Source: Bradyrhizobium sp. Ash2021 (GTDB lineage Bacteria; Pseudomonadota; Alphaproteobacteria; Rhizobiales; Xanthobacteraceae). From it: a stretch of 64,000 nucleotides of DNA. Location of the stretch: positions 992,001 to 1,056,000 of the forward strand of contig NZ_CP100604.1 in assembly GCF_031202265.1 (NCBI RefSeq), written 5' to 3'. This document shows, piece by piece, positions 34,122 to 43,106 of this stretch. The position numbers were made by a program, and so were the translations under genes. A model generated the notes under the pieces. The model worked only from the letters and a program-made list of their open reading frames with translations. It was not told the origin of the DNA and made no database searches. The stretch's first letter is position 1. Each line of letters begins with the position of its first letter.

Positions 34122-35044
34122 CCGGTGCCTCCGGTTTCCCGGATGGTGAAGAGATCCTCGGGCCGGATCACGAGTTCAATAGCGAAGCGGACGCCGACGG
34201 CGAGAACCAAAAGCCCGAGCAGCAGGCGCAGATGTTCGCCGCGGATTTTTTGCCCGGCACGGGCGCCGAACTGCGCGCCGGTGACGCCGCCGACCATCAG
34301 GATCAGCGCCAGCACGGCGTCGACCAGATGATTGGTGACCGCATGCAGCAGGGTGGCAAACACCATGGTGACCAGCGTGAGCACCATCGAGGTGCCGATC
34401 ACGGTCGAGGTCGGCACCCGCAACAGATAGATCATCAGCGGCACCAGGATGAAGCCGCCGCCGATGCCCATCACCGCGCCGATGAAGCCGATCACCAGGC
34501 CGACCACGATGATGGGAATGACCGACAGATAGATCTTCGAGCGCTTGAAGCGCATCTTCAGCGGCAAGCCATGAACCCAGCCATGGCTGCCGGAGCGGCG
34601 CGCCGGTGCCGCGCCGCCGCGCCTGGCCCGCAGCAGCGCGCGCAGGCCTTCCCAGAACATCAGCCCGCCGACGGCGGTCAGCAGGATCACATAGGACAGC
34701 GCGATCAGCAGATCGAGCTGGCCGAGCGCGCGCAGCTGCGTGAAGGTCCACACCCCGAGCGCGGTGCCGATACTGCCGCCACTCAGAAGCACCAGCGCCA
34801 GCATCGGATCGATGGCGCGCCGCCGCCAATAGGATATCGCGCCGGAGAACGAGGAGGCCGCGATATGGCTCGCGACCGAGGCGACCGCGACCGCGGGCGC
34901 GATGCCGACGAAGATCAGGAGCGGCGTCATCAGAAAACCGCCGCCGATGCCGAACATGCCGGAAACGAAACCAACCGCCGCGCCCATCGCCAGGATGAGG
35001 AAAACATTGACCGGAATGTCGGCGATCGGGAGATACAGCTGCAC
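34118..35044 (-). CDS. TauE/SafE family sulfite exporter-like permease
   Basis: The protein has 308 residues with about eight hydrophobic segments and two repeated motifs typical of the family: GFVSGMFGIGGGFLMTPLLI near residue 25 and IGFIGAVMGIGGGFILVPLM near residue 185. A central basic loop (RARRGGAAPARRSGSHG) lies between the halves. TauE/SafE proteins export sulfite, sulfoacetate or related anions. The downstream TIGR02186 gene overlaps by four bases and is probably translated with it. Confidence 0.92.
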   Translation of the reverse strand: MQLYLPIADIPVNVFLILAMGAAVGFVSGMFGIGGGFLMTPLLIFVGIAPAVAVASVASHIAASSFSGAISYWRRRAIDPMLALVLLSGGSIGTALGVWTFTQLRALGQLDLLIALSYVILLTAVGGLMFWEGLRALLRARRGGAAPARRSGSHGWVHGLPLKMRFKRSKIYLSVIPIIVVGLVIGFIGAVMGIGGGFILVPLMIYLLRVPTSTVIGTSMVLTLVTMVFATLLHAVTNHLVDAVLALILMVGGVTGAQFGARAGQKIRGEHLRLLLGLLVLAVGVRFAIELVIRPEDLFTIRETGGTG

Positions 35045-35228
35045 GCGGGTCGCTTTTATGATTGCGCCGCGAGCCGGCCGAGGGCCGCTTCACGGCATGG
35101 ATTCTTGATCGGGCATTTGCCGGCGGCGAAATCCGCATCTCGCGCGCGCAAAACGGGCGAGCGCGGATCGGGCGCCGCATCTTTGCATAACCGAAATCTG
35201 AGGTCGGAGGGACTAAAGAATCCGCCCG

Positions 35229-35255
35229 CGGGGCTTTTTTTGCCGCAAAGCCCCA
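35229..35255. other. Stem-loop between the TauE and ClpP-like genes
   Basis: GGGGCTTT (35230-35237) and AAAGCCCC (35247-35254) pair around a nine-base loop. There is no U-tract after the stem on either strand, so a terminator role is weakly supported. The rest of 35045-35305 shows no gene. Confidence 0.4.
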
Positions 35256-35305
35256 CGCGCCTTCGGGTGTGGTGAATAATCAGGATTAATGCGTGGGTGG
35301 AGGAC

Positions 35306-36178
35306 TCACGGCGCCCGAAGCGGATCGGTGATGAGGTTCATCGCGGAAGCTTCCTTTGTGCCGAGCCAGCGGACGTCCCTGGTCTCCGACATGGCTTCCA
35401 CGATGGCCGAGGAGACGCCCATCTTGGTCACATAGCTCAAGACCATCCCCGCGGTCCGCTGGGTGTCGGCGACGGGGTCGCGCCCGGGCGTCGAGGTCAC
35501 AAAGCGGTGGACTCCCAGGGCCGAGCCATCGAGGCCGTAGCGGGTTTTCCCGCCAGCATAGACGAATACGCAGGCGCTGGCGCAATAGGACGGCTTGATG
35601 CGGCCCGAAGCGTCGGCGACGCCAACGGCGGTGACCAGCCCGCGCGATCGAACGACCTCGCCCATGATGATGGCCTGGTTCAAATCGCCGCCTGGAGACG
35701 ACAGCAGGATGACATCGCCGGCCGCGAGATGGGCCTCGTCGAGCCGGTCGCGGAACCAGCTCGCGGCGGCTGGGCCGATCCTGCCGCTGATGGCGAGGGC
35801 GGGCCGGCCATCGATATTGGGTTTGACGTTGACTTGGGCGATCAGGGCGGAAGTCAGGCTCGGAGCGTAGTATTGATCTTTCCAGTAGGCCCAGGCCTCC
35901 GGCCGCGAAAGGTCCCGGTAGGCGCGGACGCCGACGCCGGAAAGCAGCAGCATCAAGATCAGAACCGACCCAAGACGCCGCAGGTTGCCGGCGGCGCGAA
36001 GCGGCCGCGCCACAGGCCGGTCGATCGGCTTGCGTGGTGGGGCCACCGAAGGGCCTGTCGGCGACCTTCGAAAGTGGCTTGCGTCGTCCTGAGGGTCATC
36101 GGCAGACAACTCACTACTCCAATTCGATCCTCGGAGTTCAAGGCTGCGCGCGACAGCGTTCGGCAAGATCGCGCGCAC
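35306..36178 (-). CDS. Membrane-anchored ClpP-like protein (COG3904 type)
   Basis: The protein has 290 residues. A proline/arginine-rich cytosolic tail of ~65 residues precedes one membrane helix (LGSVLILMLLLSGVGVRAY). The outer domain has VILLSSPGGDLNQAIIMGE, then SYCASACVFVYAGGKTRYG and GVHRF, giving a glycine oxyanion turn, a serine between cysteines and a histidine in the order of ClpP/crotonase-like periplasmic proteins. It belongs to the same loose family as 7477-7950 but is longer. The start could be internal, since the first 40 residues are low complexity. Confidence 0.78.
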   Translation of the reverse strand: MRAILPNAVARSLELRGSNWSSELSADDPQDDASHFRRSPTGPSVAPPRKPIDRPVARPLRAAGNLRRLGSVLILMLLLSGVGVRAYRDLSRPEAWAYWKDQYYAPSLTSALIAQVNVKPNIDGRPALAISGRIGPAAASWFRDRLDEAHLAAGDVILLSSPGGDLNQAIIMGEVVRSRGLVTAVGVADASGRIKPSYCASACVFVYAGGKTRYGLDGSALGVHRFVTSTPGRDPVADTQRTAGMVLSYVTKMGVSSAIVEAMSETRDVRWLGTKEASAMNLITDPLRAP

Positions 36179-36257
36179 ACCCTTGGTGGCGCGCTTATCT
36201 ACACGGGTTCATCGCTGAGGTACATCCGGCGGCGCCTGGGCGGCGTCGCTCAACGCC

Positions 36258-39200
36258 TTAATGCGCGGCGGCGGTGCGCTTGGCCGGAGCCGGCCTGGCG
36301 GCGGGCTTGGTCACATTGGCCTGTGCGGGAGCACTGTCCCAGCCGCCGTGCGGGGTCGCCACATTGACGGCGTCGTCGGGCTGCGGCTCGGCCGTAAAGG
36401 TCTGGATCGCGAGCTTTGCCGCGGCGAGCGACTGGGCGTCGAGCCGCTTGGCGATATCGTCGCGCTTGCGGCCGGCGTCGGCATCGCCCTGGCTTGCGGC
36501 CAGGCTGAACCACTTGAAGGACTCGGCGAGGTTCTGTTCGACTCCGATGCCGCGGGCATAGAGGATGCCGAGGTTGAACTGGCTGTCGGCGACGCCGCGA
36601 TCGGCCGCCTTGCGGAACCATTGCGACGCGCCCTTGTAATTGGCGCCCTGGCCGCCGCCGTCGGCGTCGAGCACGGCCAGATTATGCATCGCCTTGGCGT
36701 TGCCGCGCTCGGCCGCCTGCAGATAGTAGCGCCGCGCGGTATCAACGTCCTTTTTCACGCTCATGCCCTTCTCGTAGAAGGTCCCGAGCCGGAAGATCGC
36801 GGGCACCACGCCGGCCTGCGCCGCGCGGTCATACCATTTCGCTGCTTCGTCCAGATTCGGCGCAATGCCCTTGCCCTCGGCAAAGCGCACGCCGATCTCG
36901 TAGGCCGCGGTCGGATCGCCCTTCAGCGCCGCGGCGCGCAAGTTCGGTCCGCCGATGCCGTCAGGCAGCCGCTCGGTCGGCGGCACCTGCACGGTGGCCA
37001 GTTTGCCGGGGGTCGGCGTCGTCGGGATCGCGCCGGTGATGTCGCTGGCCGCGAGCGGCGAGGCCGTTGCTTGCGGGATCGCAACCTGCGCGCTGTCCAG
37101 CGTGTTGGGTGCGGAACTGTTGTTGGATTGCCGGCCGATCGGGGTCGGCGAGGTGATCGACGGCGCCGCGGGCGCCGGCATCGCGGGCTGCGCGCTAGTG
37201 TCGGCGGGCGGCGGCGGCGGGGCGGTCTGCTCGCTCGAATTTTCCATCGCCGGCATCGGCGGCGCGCTGCCGGTGTCGAGCAGGCTCATCGCCATCTTGA
37301 AGGTGCCGAGCACGATCACGACCACGCTCGCGCCAACCAGCAGCGAACGGATCTTCGAGGTGACGGTCGAGGGCGCCTGGCCCTCAACCGCGATTTTGAC
37401 CTTGGATTTCTCCTTGGATTTGTCCTTGGCGGCGGCCTTCGACGCCGCGCGCGCGGCCTTCTCATTGACGGGCTGAGCCGCGGCGGCCTGGGCGGCGCGG
37501 CGTGCGGCGGCAATGAAGCTCGAGGTGCTGACGGGCTCTTTCTTGGCGGCCGGAATTTCGCTGATCGCGCTTTCCGAGGCTGCGATGCGCTCGGAGGGCG
37601 AAGACATCCGCGCCGTCGGCCGGGTACCCGGCTCCAGCGGATGGTCCGGCGGCAATTCCGGCTCGATCGCAACGCGCTGAGGTGCTGCGTGCGGCTCCAG
37701 GATTTCGCTGATCGCGCGCGGCGTCGCGGGGGCGGCGGCGGGTATGGCCGGCGGCTGCACGGCATGGAATTCGCGCGGCGCGGCCGCAAAATGCTCCTGC
37801 GCGGCGGCGGGATTCGGCAATTCGGGTTTGGGCTGCGGCACGAAGGCCTGCGGCGGCATCGCGACCCGGGGCGTTTCGGTCCGCGCTTCCACGCGTGGCT
37901 CGATCCATTCGGGCGCTGGCGCCGGCGGCGCCATCATCGGCTGCGGCGCCACCGGCGGCGCGGCGCGGACCGCGCGCAGATCGCCTTCGATCATCGCCAG
38001 GCGATCGACCACATGGCCGAGTGTGTTGTGAACCGTCTCCAGCGAATCCTGGGTGCGGCGGTCGGTTTCCGACTGGCTGAAACGGATGTCGGACAATTCG
38101 CGCTTGACGATATCGACGAGGTCCGGGTCCATCGACAGCGGTGCCGGCGCGCTGACGTTGCGGGTGTTATCGGCGAGCGCAACTAGGTTCGCGTGCTGGC
38201 GTTCGAGGCTGCGCAGGATGTCCTGCAGCCCGTCCTCGACCCGCCCGAGATTGCCGGAGCCATCGCCGGTGGAGGACTCGATCCGCTCCAGCAAATACGA
38301 CACGCGTTGTTCGAGATGGGCAAACGCCGAAGCGTTGTCGTTGCCGACCGGCATCCGGTCGAGCCGTTCGGTCAGTGCCCGCAGCGCGGCTTCGATCTGT
38401 TCCGAATTATCGCTCGCGGCCGGTCGCTCACGGCTTTCCAGCGTCGAGCTCAGCGCGGCGATGCGCTGTTCGAGGACTGCAAAGGAATCGCTGTTGTTGT
38501 TGGAACGGGACAGCTGATCGACCTTGGACGCCAGCGTGTGCACGTCTTCGGAAAGCCGCGCCAGCGCGTCGTTGGAAGCGACGTTGGAGACGATGGCGCG
38601 CAATGCGGCGATCGCGCCCTCGAGCTGCTGGACGGTCGACGGATCGTCATTGGCGCGCAGAATCAGATCGAGCTTGGCGCCGAGATTGCGGATCGCCTCG
38701 TCATAGCCGGCGAGTTGCTCGGCCGGGGTCAGCGAGCCCAGCACCTCGCGGATTTCGGAGAGCGCGCGCTCGATGCCGGAAAGCGCCTGGCCGTCGGTGC
38801 CGTTCTGCCGGTTTTCGTCGATGCGGCGCGACAGCGAGCGGATTTCGTTCTCGATCGATTCGATCGCGCGGCGCGGCATCGCTTCGGTGATGGCGGCGCG
38901 GATTTCGGCGAGTTCGCTGCGGAACGTGGCGATCGACTGCTCGACATGGTCGGGGCGCTGCAGCGCCTCGATCTGGCTGGTGATCTTGATCAGATGACGT
39001 TCGAGCGAGGAGAAATCCGGGCCCGAAGGCGCAGGCTGCGGCGCCGGCGGGGGAGCGTAAGCCGCCAACGGCGGCGCAACCGGGGCGATCGGCGGAGGGT
39101 TGCGCGGCGGCATCTGCCGGGGCAGCGGACCATCGAGTTCGTTCTGGCGCGCCGCGATTTCTGCGATCGCCGAATCGAACGAGGCCGGGCTCAGCGGCGG

Positions 39201-39683
39201 CGAGGGACGATAGACCTGGGCGGCCGCGCGCTCGACCGCCTCGGACTGGCGCTGCCTGTCCTGGGTCTGGGTCTGGCGCACCGGGGCCGGGTTTGAAATC
39301 TGCGACAGCCGCGCGTCGAGACGTGAGATGGCGTCGTTCAGCTGCCGGGCGACGGACGGCTCGCTGCGGGGCGCCTCATTGCGCGGCGCATTTTCGCTGC
39401 GCGGGGCCGTTTCGCTCCGCGGTCTCGGCTGCGAAATCTGTTCGATCTGCCGCGTGATCGAATCCAGCCGCTGGTGAATGTCGGCGACGTCGCGGCTTTC
39501 CTGGCTCGGCATCGCCGGCCGTTGATCGTAGGGCGCGCTGCGGAACACGGGAGGGGCTGATTCGCCGATGGTGGAATTGAGCCAGTCGCTCAAGGTCATG
39601 CCGGCGCGGCGCGCGGCTGCCTCGGCCCTTTCGCGGACGGATGGATCGATGCCGTCAACACTCCACGATACGCGCGAATTCAT
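36258..39683 (-). CDS. PodJ-like polar localisation protein with coiled coils and Sel1 repeats
   Basis: The protein has 1,141 residues. The N-terminus SWSVDGIDPSVRERAEAAAR, then RRAGMTLSDWLNSTI, resembles the start of Caulobacter PodJ-type polarity proteins. Residues ~50-620 are long coiled coils with many LERxxxIxxRLD heptads, then a proline/alanine-rich region. A single membrane helix (SLLVGASVVVIVLGTFKM) lies near 780-800. Four Sel1 repeats follow from ~918, such as EIGVRFAEGKGIAPNLDEAA and NLGILYARGIGVEQNLAESF, inferred to be periplasmic. In relatives these act as scaffolds for pole or cell-cycle organisation. Start chosen at the ATG giving this N-terminus. Confidence 0.85.
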   Translation of the reverse strand: MNSRVSWSVDGIDPSVRERAEAAARRAGMTLSDWLNSTIGESAPPVFRSAPYDQRPAMPSQESRDVADIHQRLDSITRQIEQISQPRPRSETAPRSENAPRNEAPRSEPSVARQLNDAISRLDARLSQISNPAPVRQTQTQDRQRQSEAVERAAAQVYRPSPPLSPASFDSAIAEIAARQNELDGPLPRQMPPRNPPPIAPVAPPLAAYAPPPAPQPAPSGPDFSSLERHLIKITSQIEALQRPDHVEQSIATFRSELAEIRAAITEAMPRRAIESIENEIRSLSRRIDENRQNGTDGQALSGIERALSEIREVLGSLTPAEQLAGYDEAIRNLGAKLDLILRANDDPSTVQQLEGAIAALRAIVSNVASNDALARLSEDVHTLASKVDQLSRSNNNSDSFAVLEQRIAALSSTLESRERPAASDNSEQIEAALRALTERLDRMPVGNDNASAFAHLEQRVSYLLERIESSTGDGSGNLGRVEDGLQDILRSLERQHANLVALADNTRNVSAPAPLSMDPDLVDIVKRELSDIRFSQSETDRRTQDSLETVHNTLGHVVDRLAMIEGDLRAVRAAPPVAPQPMMAPPAPAPEWIEPRVEARTETPRVAMPPQAFVPQPKPELPNPAAAQEHFAAAPREFHAVQPPAIPAAAPATPRAISEILEPHAAPQRVAIEPELPPDHPLEPGTRPTARMSSPSERIAASESAISEIPAAKKEPVSTSSFIAAARRAAQAAAAQPVNEKAARAASKAAAKDKSKEKSKVKIAVEGQAPSTVTSKIRSLLVGASVVVIVLGTFKMAMSLLDTGSAPPMPAMENSSEQTAPPPPPADTSAQPAMPAPAAPSITSPTPIGRQSNNSSAPNTLDSAQVAIPQATASPLAASDITGAIPTTPTPGKLATVQVPPTERLPDGIGGPNLRAAALKGDPTAAYEIGVRFAEGKGIAPNLDEAAKWYDRAAQAGVVPAIFRLGTFYEKGMSVKKDVDTARRYYLQAAERGNAKAMHNLAVLDADGGGQGANYKGASQWFRKAADRGVADSQFNLGILYARGIGVEQNLAESFKWFSLAASQGDADAGRKRDDIAKRLDAQSLAAAKLAIQTFTAEPQPDDAVNVATPHGGWDSAPAQANVTKPAARPAPAKRTAAAH

Positions 39684-39941
39684 GCTCAGATCCGGTTCCG
39701 CTCCGGCGCCCACACCCTGCGCCTGCAGCCTCCCCGCGCGTCCCAACGAAGAGACAATCGAATTCCGCGCAGGTCGTCTGCCTCAGATCCTGACTTTTTC
39801 GCGTTACGGTAAATAACGGGTTAAGGTTTGGGCATTTGGGCCAGTAAAGTTGCCGCTGGCGGAACAATCGAGGGGCGTGCCGAGGCGTTGCGGCCAAAGC
39901 CGGGTTCCAGGCGCCGTCCCGATCAGCCCGGTCGCGGCAGC

Positions 39942-40529
39942 TCAGCCGTTGCTGTCGTGTTGGCTGTCCGCGAGCGGCACCAAGTTCGCCCGGCTGGAAA
40001 TGGCAGACAAGGCGTCGATGGCCTCTTCGCACCACTCGGCCACGCTACGCTCATGACGAAGTCCCATGTGCAGCAGCAGCAGCTTGCCGGTATCCGCCGC
40101 GGACGCGGTTCCTTGCGGGAAGCGCTTGGTGAGAAGGCGTTCGTAGCGGGCGAGGCGGTCGCGGTGGTGCTCCAGCCGTGCCATCAGATCGTCGCGCAAC
40201 GGCTCGACGTCGACACTGTCGAGCGCGTAAAGCCGCACCAGCAGGTCGTCCTTCATCGAAGCCGGACTGCTCGGCCGGGCGGCCCAATGCCTCAGCGCGG
40301 CTCTGCCCTCTGGCGTGAGGGTGTAGACCAGCTTGTTCGGCTTGCCCGACTGCACGACCTCGCGGCCCTGCACGTGGCCACGGTCGCGCAGCCGCGAGAG
40401 CTCGCGATAGATCTGCTGATGGTCGGCCTTCCAGAAGAAACCGATCGAGGCATCGAACGTCTTGGCGAGTTCATAGCCCGTCATCGGACGTTCGGTCAGG
40501 CATGCGAGGATCGCGTCGCCAAGCGCCAT
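39942..40529 (-). CDS. PadR family transcriptional regulator
   Basis: The protein has 195 residues from the ATG at 40529, with AAAAGGAG upstream. Further ATG codons at 40553 and 40556 are possible. The PadR winged helix is recognised in LGDAILACLTERPMTGYELA, FWKADHQQIYRELSRLRDRG and LVYTLTPEGRAALRHW. A C-terminal PadR/Vir dimerisation domain (DDLLVRLYALDSVDVEPLRD) follows. Such repressors sense phenolics or other small molecules. A nested palindrome in the gap to the divergent NTF2-like gene is the probable operator, and it would cover both promoters. Confidence 0.9.
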   Translation of the reverse strand: MALGDAILACLTERPMTGYELAKTFDASIGFFWKADHQQIYRELSRLRDRGHVQGREVVQSGKPNKLVYTLTPEGRAALRHWAARPSSPASMKDDLLVRLYALDSVDVEPLRDDLMARLEHHRDRLARYERLLTKRFPQGTASAADTGKLLLLHMGLRHERSVAEWCEEAIDALSAISSRANLVPLADSQHDSNG

Positions 40530-40566
40530 CGGCCGCCACTCCTTTTCGACCATCATCCTTGACTTT

Positions 40567-40598
40567 ATGCACATAGGCGCATATGCGTCAATGTGCAT
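40567..40598. promoter_or_regulatory. Nested palindromic operator of the PadR regulator
   Basis: ATGCACAT (40567-40574) and its complement ATGTGCAT (40591-40598) flank a perfect ten-base palindrome CGCATATGCG (40578-40587). All three share one centre between 40582 and 40583. PadR proteins typically bind ATGxxAT-type inverted sites. Position between the divergent PadR and NTF2-like starts supports autoregulation. Confidence 0.75.
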
Positions 40599-40664
40599 AT
40601 CAACGGTCAGACTGAACCCACCCCAAAGCCGGGCACCGCACGTTCGCCCAGAGGAGATGTCCCA

Positions 40665-41090
40665 ATGACCGGGCTCGACAATTGGTACAGCTATATGAAG
40701 TCCCACGACACCGCGGCGCTGTGGGATCTGCTCCACCCCGATGCAGTGTTCGAGAGTCCCGTCGTGCATACGCCGCAACGCGGCCGCGACATCACGTTCA
40801 AATATCTCGCGAGTGCTGAAAAGGTGCTGGGCGGTCCGGGCTTCGCCTATGTCGGCGAATGGCGCAACGCCAATGGCGCGGTGCTCGAGTTCGAAAAAGA
40901 AATCGAAGGCATCAGGATCAACGGCGTCGATATCATCACCTTCGACGCCGACGGCAAGATCACGCATTTCAAGGTGATGGTGCGCCCGCTCAAGGCGATC
41001 AACCTGCTGCACCGGCTGATGGGAGAACAGCTCATGAAGCAGGGAAACGATGCCGGCGTCGCAAAGTCGCAACCACTGTCTCGATCGTAA
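40665..41090 (+). CDS. NTF2-like/SnoaL-fold protein
   Basis: The protein has 141 residues with GAGGAGA before the ATG. The cone-shaped NTF2 fold is suggested by LDNWYSYMKSHDTAALWDLL, HPDAVFESPVVHTPQRGRD, VLEFEKEIEGIRINGVDIIT and FDADGKITHFKVMVRPLKA. Members include polyketide cyclases and limonene epoxide hydrolases as well as binding proteins, so the reaction is undetermined. It is the divergent partner of the PadR repressor and therefore probably induced by that regulator's ligand. Confidence 0.85.
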   Translation: MTGLDNWYSYMKSHDTAALWDLLHPDAVFESPVVHTPQRGRDITFKYLASAEKVLGGPGFAYVGEWRNANGAVLEFEKEIEGIRINGVDIITFDADGKITHFKVMVRPLKAINLLHRLMGEQLMKQGNDAGVAKSQPLSRS

Positions 41091-41189
41091 CTGCCTTTAA
41101 TAGTGCCTTGAATCGACGGAACCGGTTAAGGTCCATTTTGGGAACGCAAACGTTGCTGCGCTGCATGAACAGCGAGCCGGGAGAAAACC

Positions 41190-42980
41190 ATGCCGATCTA
41201 TAAAGCCCCCGTTGAGGACGTGAATTTTCTGCTGAACGACGTGTTCCAGATCGATCGCTACGACAATCTTCCCGGCTTTACCGACGCCTCCGCCGATGTA
41301 CGCGAGGCCATCTTGGGCGAGGCCGCCAAGCTCAGTGAGGAAGTGCTGCAGCCGCTCAACCGGGTCGGCGATCTCGAAGGCTGTGTCCGCCACGACGACG
41401 GCAGCGTCACCACCCCGAAGGGGTTCAAGGAAGCCTTCAGGCAGGTCACCGAGGGCGGCTGGCTGGGCTTGTCCGCGCCGACGGAATATGGCGGGCAGGG
41501 GCTGCCGGTCACGCTCAGCCAGGCCGTCACCGAATTCCAGAGTTCGGCGAACATGGCGTTCTCGATGTATGGCGGCCTGACCATGGGCGCGACCGCGGCG
41601 CTGATTGTGCATGGCAAGCCCGAGCAGAAGAAAATGTTCGTGCCGAAGATGGTGGCCGGCGAATGGACCGGCACCATGAATCTCACCGAGCCGCAGTGCG
41701 GCACGGATTTGGGCCTGCTGCGCACCAAGGCCGTCAAGCAGGCCGATGGCAGCTACAAGATCACGGGCACCAAGATCTTCATCTCCGCCGGCGAGCACGA
41801 TCTCGCCGACAACATCATCCATCTGGTGCTGGCGCGCATCGAGGGCGCACCCGCCGGCATCAAGGGCGTGTCGCTGTTCGTGGTGCCCAAAATCCTGGTC
41901 AATGCCGACGGCTCGCTGGGGCAGCGCAACGGCGTTTCCTGCGGCTCGATCGAGCACAAGATGGGCATCCACGGCAATTCGACCTGCGTGATGAACTACG
42001 ACAGCGCCACCGGCTGGCTGATCGGCGAAGAGAACAAGGGCATGCAGGGCATGTTCGTGATGATGAACGAGGCCCGCCTCGGCGTCGCCGTGCAGGGGCT
42101 CGCGCAATCCGAAGTCGCCTATCAGAATGCGGTGGCCTATGCCCGCGAGCGCCTGCAGGGCCGTTCGCTGACGGGCGCCAAGGCGGCCGACAAGCCGGCC
42201 GATCCGATCATCGTGCATCCCGACGTGCGGCGCACGCTGCTCACCATCCGCGCCTTCAACGAGGCCGCGCGCGCCATGGTGATCTGGACCGCGCTGAAGA
42301 GCGACGTGGCCCACCGCTCCAGCGATCCCAAGGATCGCCAGGAGGCGGACGACCACATGGGGCTGATGACGCCTGTCATGAAGGGCGTGATGACCGACGT
42401 CGGGTTTTCCAACGCGGTGCTGGCGCAGCAGATGTATGGCGGCCACGGCTATATCGCCGAGCATGGCATGGAGCAGTTCGTGCGCGATGCCCGCATCGCC
42501 ATGATCTATGAGGGCGCCAACGGGATTCAGGCCCTCGACCTGGTCGGCCGCAAATTGCCGCGCGACGGCGGCCGCGCCGCGATGGCGTTCTTTGGCGAGG
42601 TTGCCGCGTTCGCCAAGGACCACGGTGGTGACGAGGCGATGAAGCCCTACGTGACGCCGCTCTCGACCGCGCTCGGCCATCTGCAGCAGGCCACCGGCTG
42701 GCTGATGCAGAATGCGCTGGCGAAACCCGACAATGCCGGCGCCGCCGCCACCGATTACATGCAATTGTTCGGCCTCGTCACCTTTGGCTATATGTGGGCG
42801 CGAATGGCGAAAGTGGCTCTGGACAAGATTGCGGCCGGCAGCGCCACATCCTATCTGACCACCAAGCTCGTGACCGGCCGCTTCTTCATGGAACGGATGC
42901 TGCCGGAAACCACCGTACATCTTGCGCGCATCCAGACCGGAAGCGCGACCACCATGGAACTGGCGGCGGAAGCGTTCTGA
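41190..42980 (+). CDS. Acyl-CoA dehydrogenase (long FadE/DmdC-like form)
   Basis: The protein has 596 residues, the length of the bacterial form with an extra C-terminal domain. GGGAGAAAACC precedes the ATG. Features include NLTEPQCGTDLGLLRTKAVK and the flavin-region ITGTKIFISAGEHD. MYGGHGYIAEHGMEQFVRD follows, and a catalytic glutamate lies in IYEGANGIQALDLVG. It oxidises an acyl-CoA thioester to the trans-2-enoyl-CoA, passing electrons to ETF. It heads a beta-oxidation set with the thiolase and the hydratase/dehydrogenase that follow on the same strand. Confidence 0.94.
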   Translation: MPIYKAPVEDVNFLLNDVFQIDRYDNLPGFTDASADVREAILGEAAKLSEEVLQPLNRVGDLEGCVRHDDGSVTTPKGFKEAFRQVTEGGWLGLSAPTEYGGQGLPVTLSQAVTEFQSSANMAFSMYGGLTMGATAALIVHGKPEQKKMFVPKMVAGEWTGTMNLTEPQCGTDLGLLRTKAVKQADGSYKITGTKIFISAGEHDLADNIIHLVLARIEGAPAGIKGVSLFVVPKILVNADGSLGQRNGVSCGSIEHKMGIHGNSTCVMNYDSATGWLIGEENKGMQGMFVMMNEARLGVAVQGLAQSEVAYQNAVAYARERLQGRSLTGAKAADKPADPIIVHPDVRRTLLTIRAFNEAARAMVIWTALKSDVAHRSSDPKDRQEADDHMGLMTPVMKGVMTDVGFSNAVLAQQMYGGHGYIAEHGMEQFVRDARIAMIYEGANGIQALDLVGRKLPRDGGRAAMAFFGEVAAFAKDHGGDEAMKPYVTPLSTALGHLQQATGWLMQNALAKPDNAGAAATDYMQLFGLVTFGYMWARMAKVALDKIAAGSATSYLTTKLVTGRFFMERMLPETTVHLARIQTGSATTMELAAEAF

Positions 42981-43011
42981 GTTTCTTTCGCCGTTTCCCC
43001 GCGGCTTCGCG

Positions 43012-43058
43012 AGCATGATCCGGAGAAGTGGATACCGGTTTTCCGAAAAGATCATGCT
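43012..43058. repeat. Short dispersed palindromic element
   Basis: GCATGATCCGGAGAAGTGGA and TTTTCCGAAAAGATCATGC are inverted around ACCGG. A close copy lies at 1129-1172. It occupies the gap before the thiolase gene. Confidence 0.75.
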
Positions 43059-43106
43059 CAAACAAAAGATAGCTATATATTATGATCCTCATATCAGGAG
43101 GGCGTC

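Noticed and set aside
36261..38186. 641-codon plus-strand frame opposite the PodJ-like gene
   Set aside because: It is antisense to a gene with clear domains and its sequence is arginine/glycine-rich low complexity, typical of a shadow frame.
41097..43061. 654-codon minus-strand frame opposite the acyl-CoA dehydrogenase
   Set aside because: It is composed of His/Arg/Gly-rich sequence with no motif; the opposite strand is a clear acyl-CoA dehydrogenase.
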